Of a DNA stretch of 64,000 bases, positions 63,535 through 64,000 are shown in pieces. Origin of the DNA: Oscillospiraceae bacterium (GTDB taxonomy: Bacteria > Bacillota > Clostridia > Oscillospirales > Oscillospiraceae). The DNA is taken from assembly GCA_017435525.1 (NCBI GenBank), contig JAFSEW010000060.1, forward strand, positions 20,697 to 84,696, in the 5' to 3' direction. The position numbers were made by a program, and so were the translations under genes. The notes beneath the pieces were generated by a model that did no database searches, was not told the origin of the DNA, and saw nothing but the letters and a program-made list of their open reading frames with translations. Numbering within the stretch: position 1 is the first letter of the stretch; each line of letters starts with the position of its first letter.

Positions 63535-64000
63535 TTTTTTCCTGTCATTGCGAGGCGCATAAGCGCCGTGGCAATCCGCTAAGAAATACGGATTCTTCGA
63601 CTCACTGCGCTTGCTCAGAATGACAGAGAAATGGGGAAGGCCCTCAGGCTTTTTCTGTCGTCTTGAGCGAGCGCAGCAAGTCGAAGGACCCGTCCTCTCT
63701 CCTGCGGGGTGCGGATTCTTCGACGCGCTTCGCTTGCTCGGAATGACACCGTTTTTTGACAGCTTCGTCATTCACCGTAGGGGCGGCGATTCGCCGCCCG
63801 CGCACCAATGGCGATGCAATTGGTGCAGTTTTCGCAGAAAACAAAAACAATCGCCCCTTGCGATGCAATTTTGCCCCCCATTTGCCGGACGACCAATGGT
63901 CGCCCCTACAGTGCGTTGCGGCGGCTTTTCCATCTATCGACACTTCTTTGACAAACGGAATCCTCAAATTCTCCTCTGTCATTGCGAGGTGCATAAGCGC
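63535..64000. repeat. Repeat field at the window end
   Basis: Family F palindrome (63543-63578), family B arms (63589-63625, 63655-63692 and 63713-63748), then a family A palindrome GTAGGGGCGGCGATTCGCCG (63777-63801) and an inverse one CGACCAATGGTCGCCCCTAC (63891-63910) as an inverted pair ~90 bp apart around AATTGGTGCA-type inverted repeats, and a partial family F copy at 63977. No gene is supported here. Confidence 0.72.

Overview
The window looks like chromosome from a low-motility, anaerobic Gram-positive Clostridia, most likely an Oscillospirales/Oscillospiraceae-type gut bacterium. I infer this from LPXTG-type pilins with sortases, lipobox-bearing ABC binding proteins, TTGACA/TATAAT promoters with AGGAGG ribosome binding sites, a PPi-dependent phosphofructokinase, DUF1540 and DUF4349 proteins, a Wood-Ljungdahl acs cluster, and GC-rich intergenic spaces filled with dispersed palindromes of a kind I associate with that order. 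No rRNA, CRISPR array, prophage or complete insertion sequence is seen.

Layout. 1-4.9 kb: pilus locus (end of one pilin, backbone pilin, class C sortase, minor pilin, and a sortase-like protein that has lost its catalytic residues). 5.6-11.2 kb: CUT2 sugar importer (chvE-gguA-gguB) and galM. 11.8-24.3 kb: membrane protein, then a plus-strand acs region: acsF/cooC, acsD, one gene fusing acsC to acsE, a GIY-YIG nuclease cassette, acsB, a REP-associated tyrosine transposase (RAYT), a YcxB-like protein, acsV and a DUF3786 protein. No CODH gene (acsA/cooS) is in the window. 24.5-27.4 kb: GntR/YtrA-type ABC operon. 27.7-32.5 kb: overlapping minus-strand operon ymdB, SbcD-like nuclease, YhaN-like ATPase, sortase B. 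32.8-38.1 kb: BlaI-type repressor, HtrA protease, DUF1540, TlpA-like thioredoxin, XRE-cupin regulator with dsdA. 39.2-42.3 kb: tRNA-Val, NusG-II protein, rplU-prp-rpmA and obgE. 42.7-45.6 kb: divergent pfp and fba. 45.6-56 kb: second RAYT, tldE-tldD, RpiR regulator divergent from an ornithine cyclodeaminase homologue, LtaS-like sulfatase, DUF4349 lipoprotein, M20 peptidase. 56.2-63.3 kb: mglB-mglA-mglC, an InlB-repeat membrane protein, galK and galT.

How the genes work together. Two CUT2 importers with GalM, GalK and GalT describe galactose uptake and most of the Leloir pathway (galE not seen); PPi-PFK and aldolase feed glycolysis. The acs genes encode the methyl-transfer and acetyl-CoA-forming half of the Wood-Ljungdahl pathway plus its nickel and corrinoid maturation factors.

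The most unusual feature is the intergenic repeat system. Family A is a palindrome beginning GTAGGG(G) whose stem sequence varies but stays self-complementary. Family B is a paired ...TTCTTCGAC...GCTCAGAATGAC / GTCGTCCTGAGC...CGAAGGACCCG element. Family C has arrays of ACAATTGAC-like (or AATAGGTAATAG-like) units around a two-hairpin core. Both RAYT genes carry family A palindromes inside their own reading frames, each a different stem subtype; a nearby DUF3786 gene also carries one in frame. The GIY-YIG gene is bracketed by 88-bp perfect direct repeats of family B. I read these as two dispersal systems, RAYT with family A and possibly GIY-YIG with family B, that have entered the acs cluster; the mechanism is inference.
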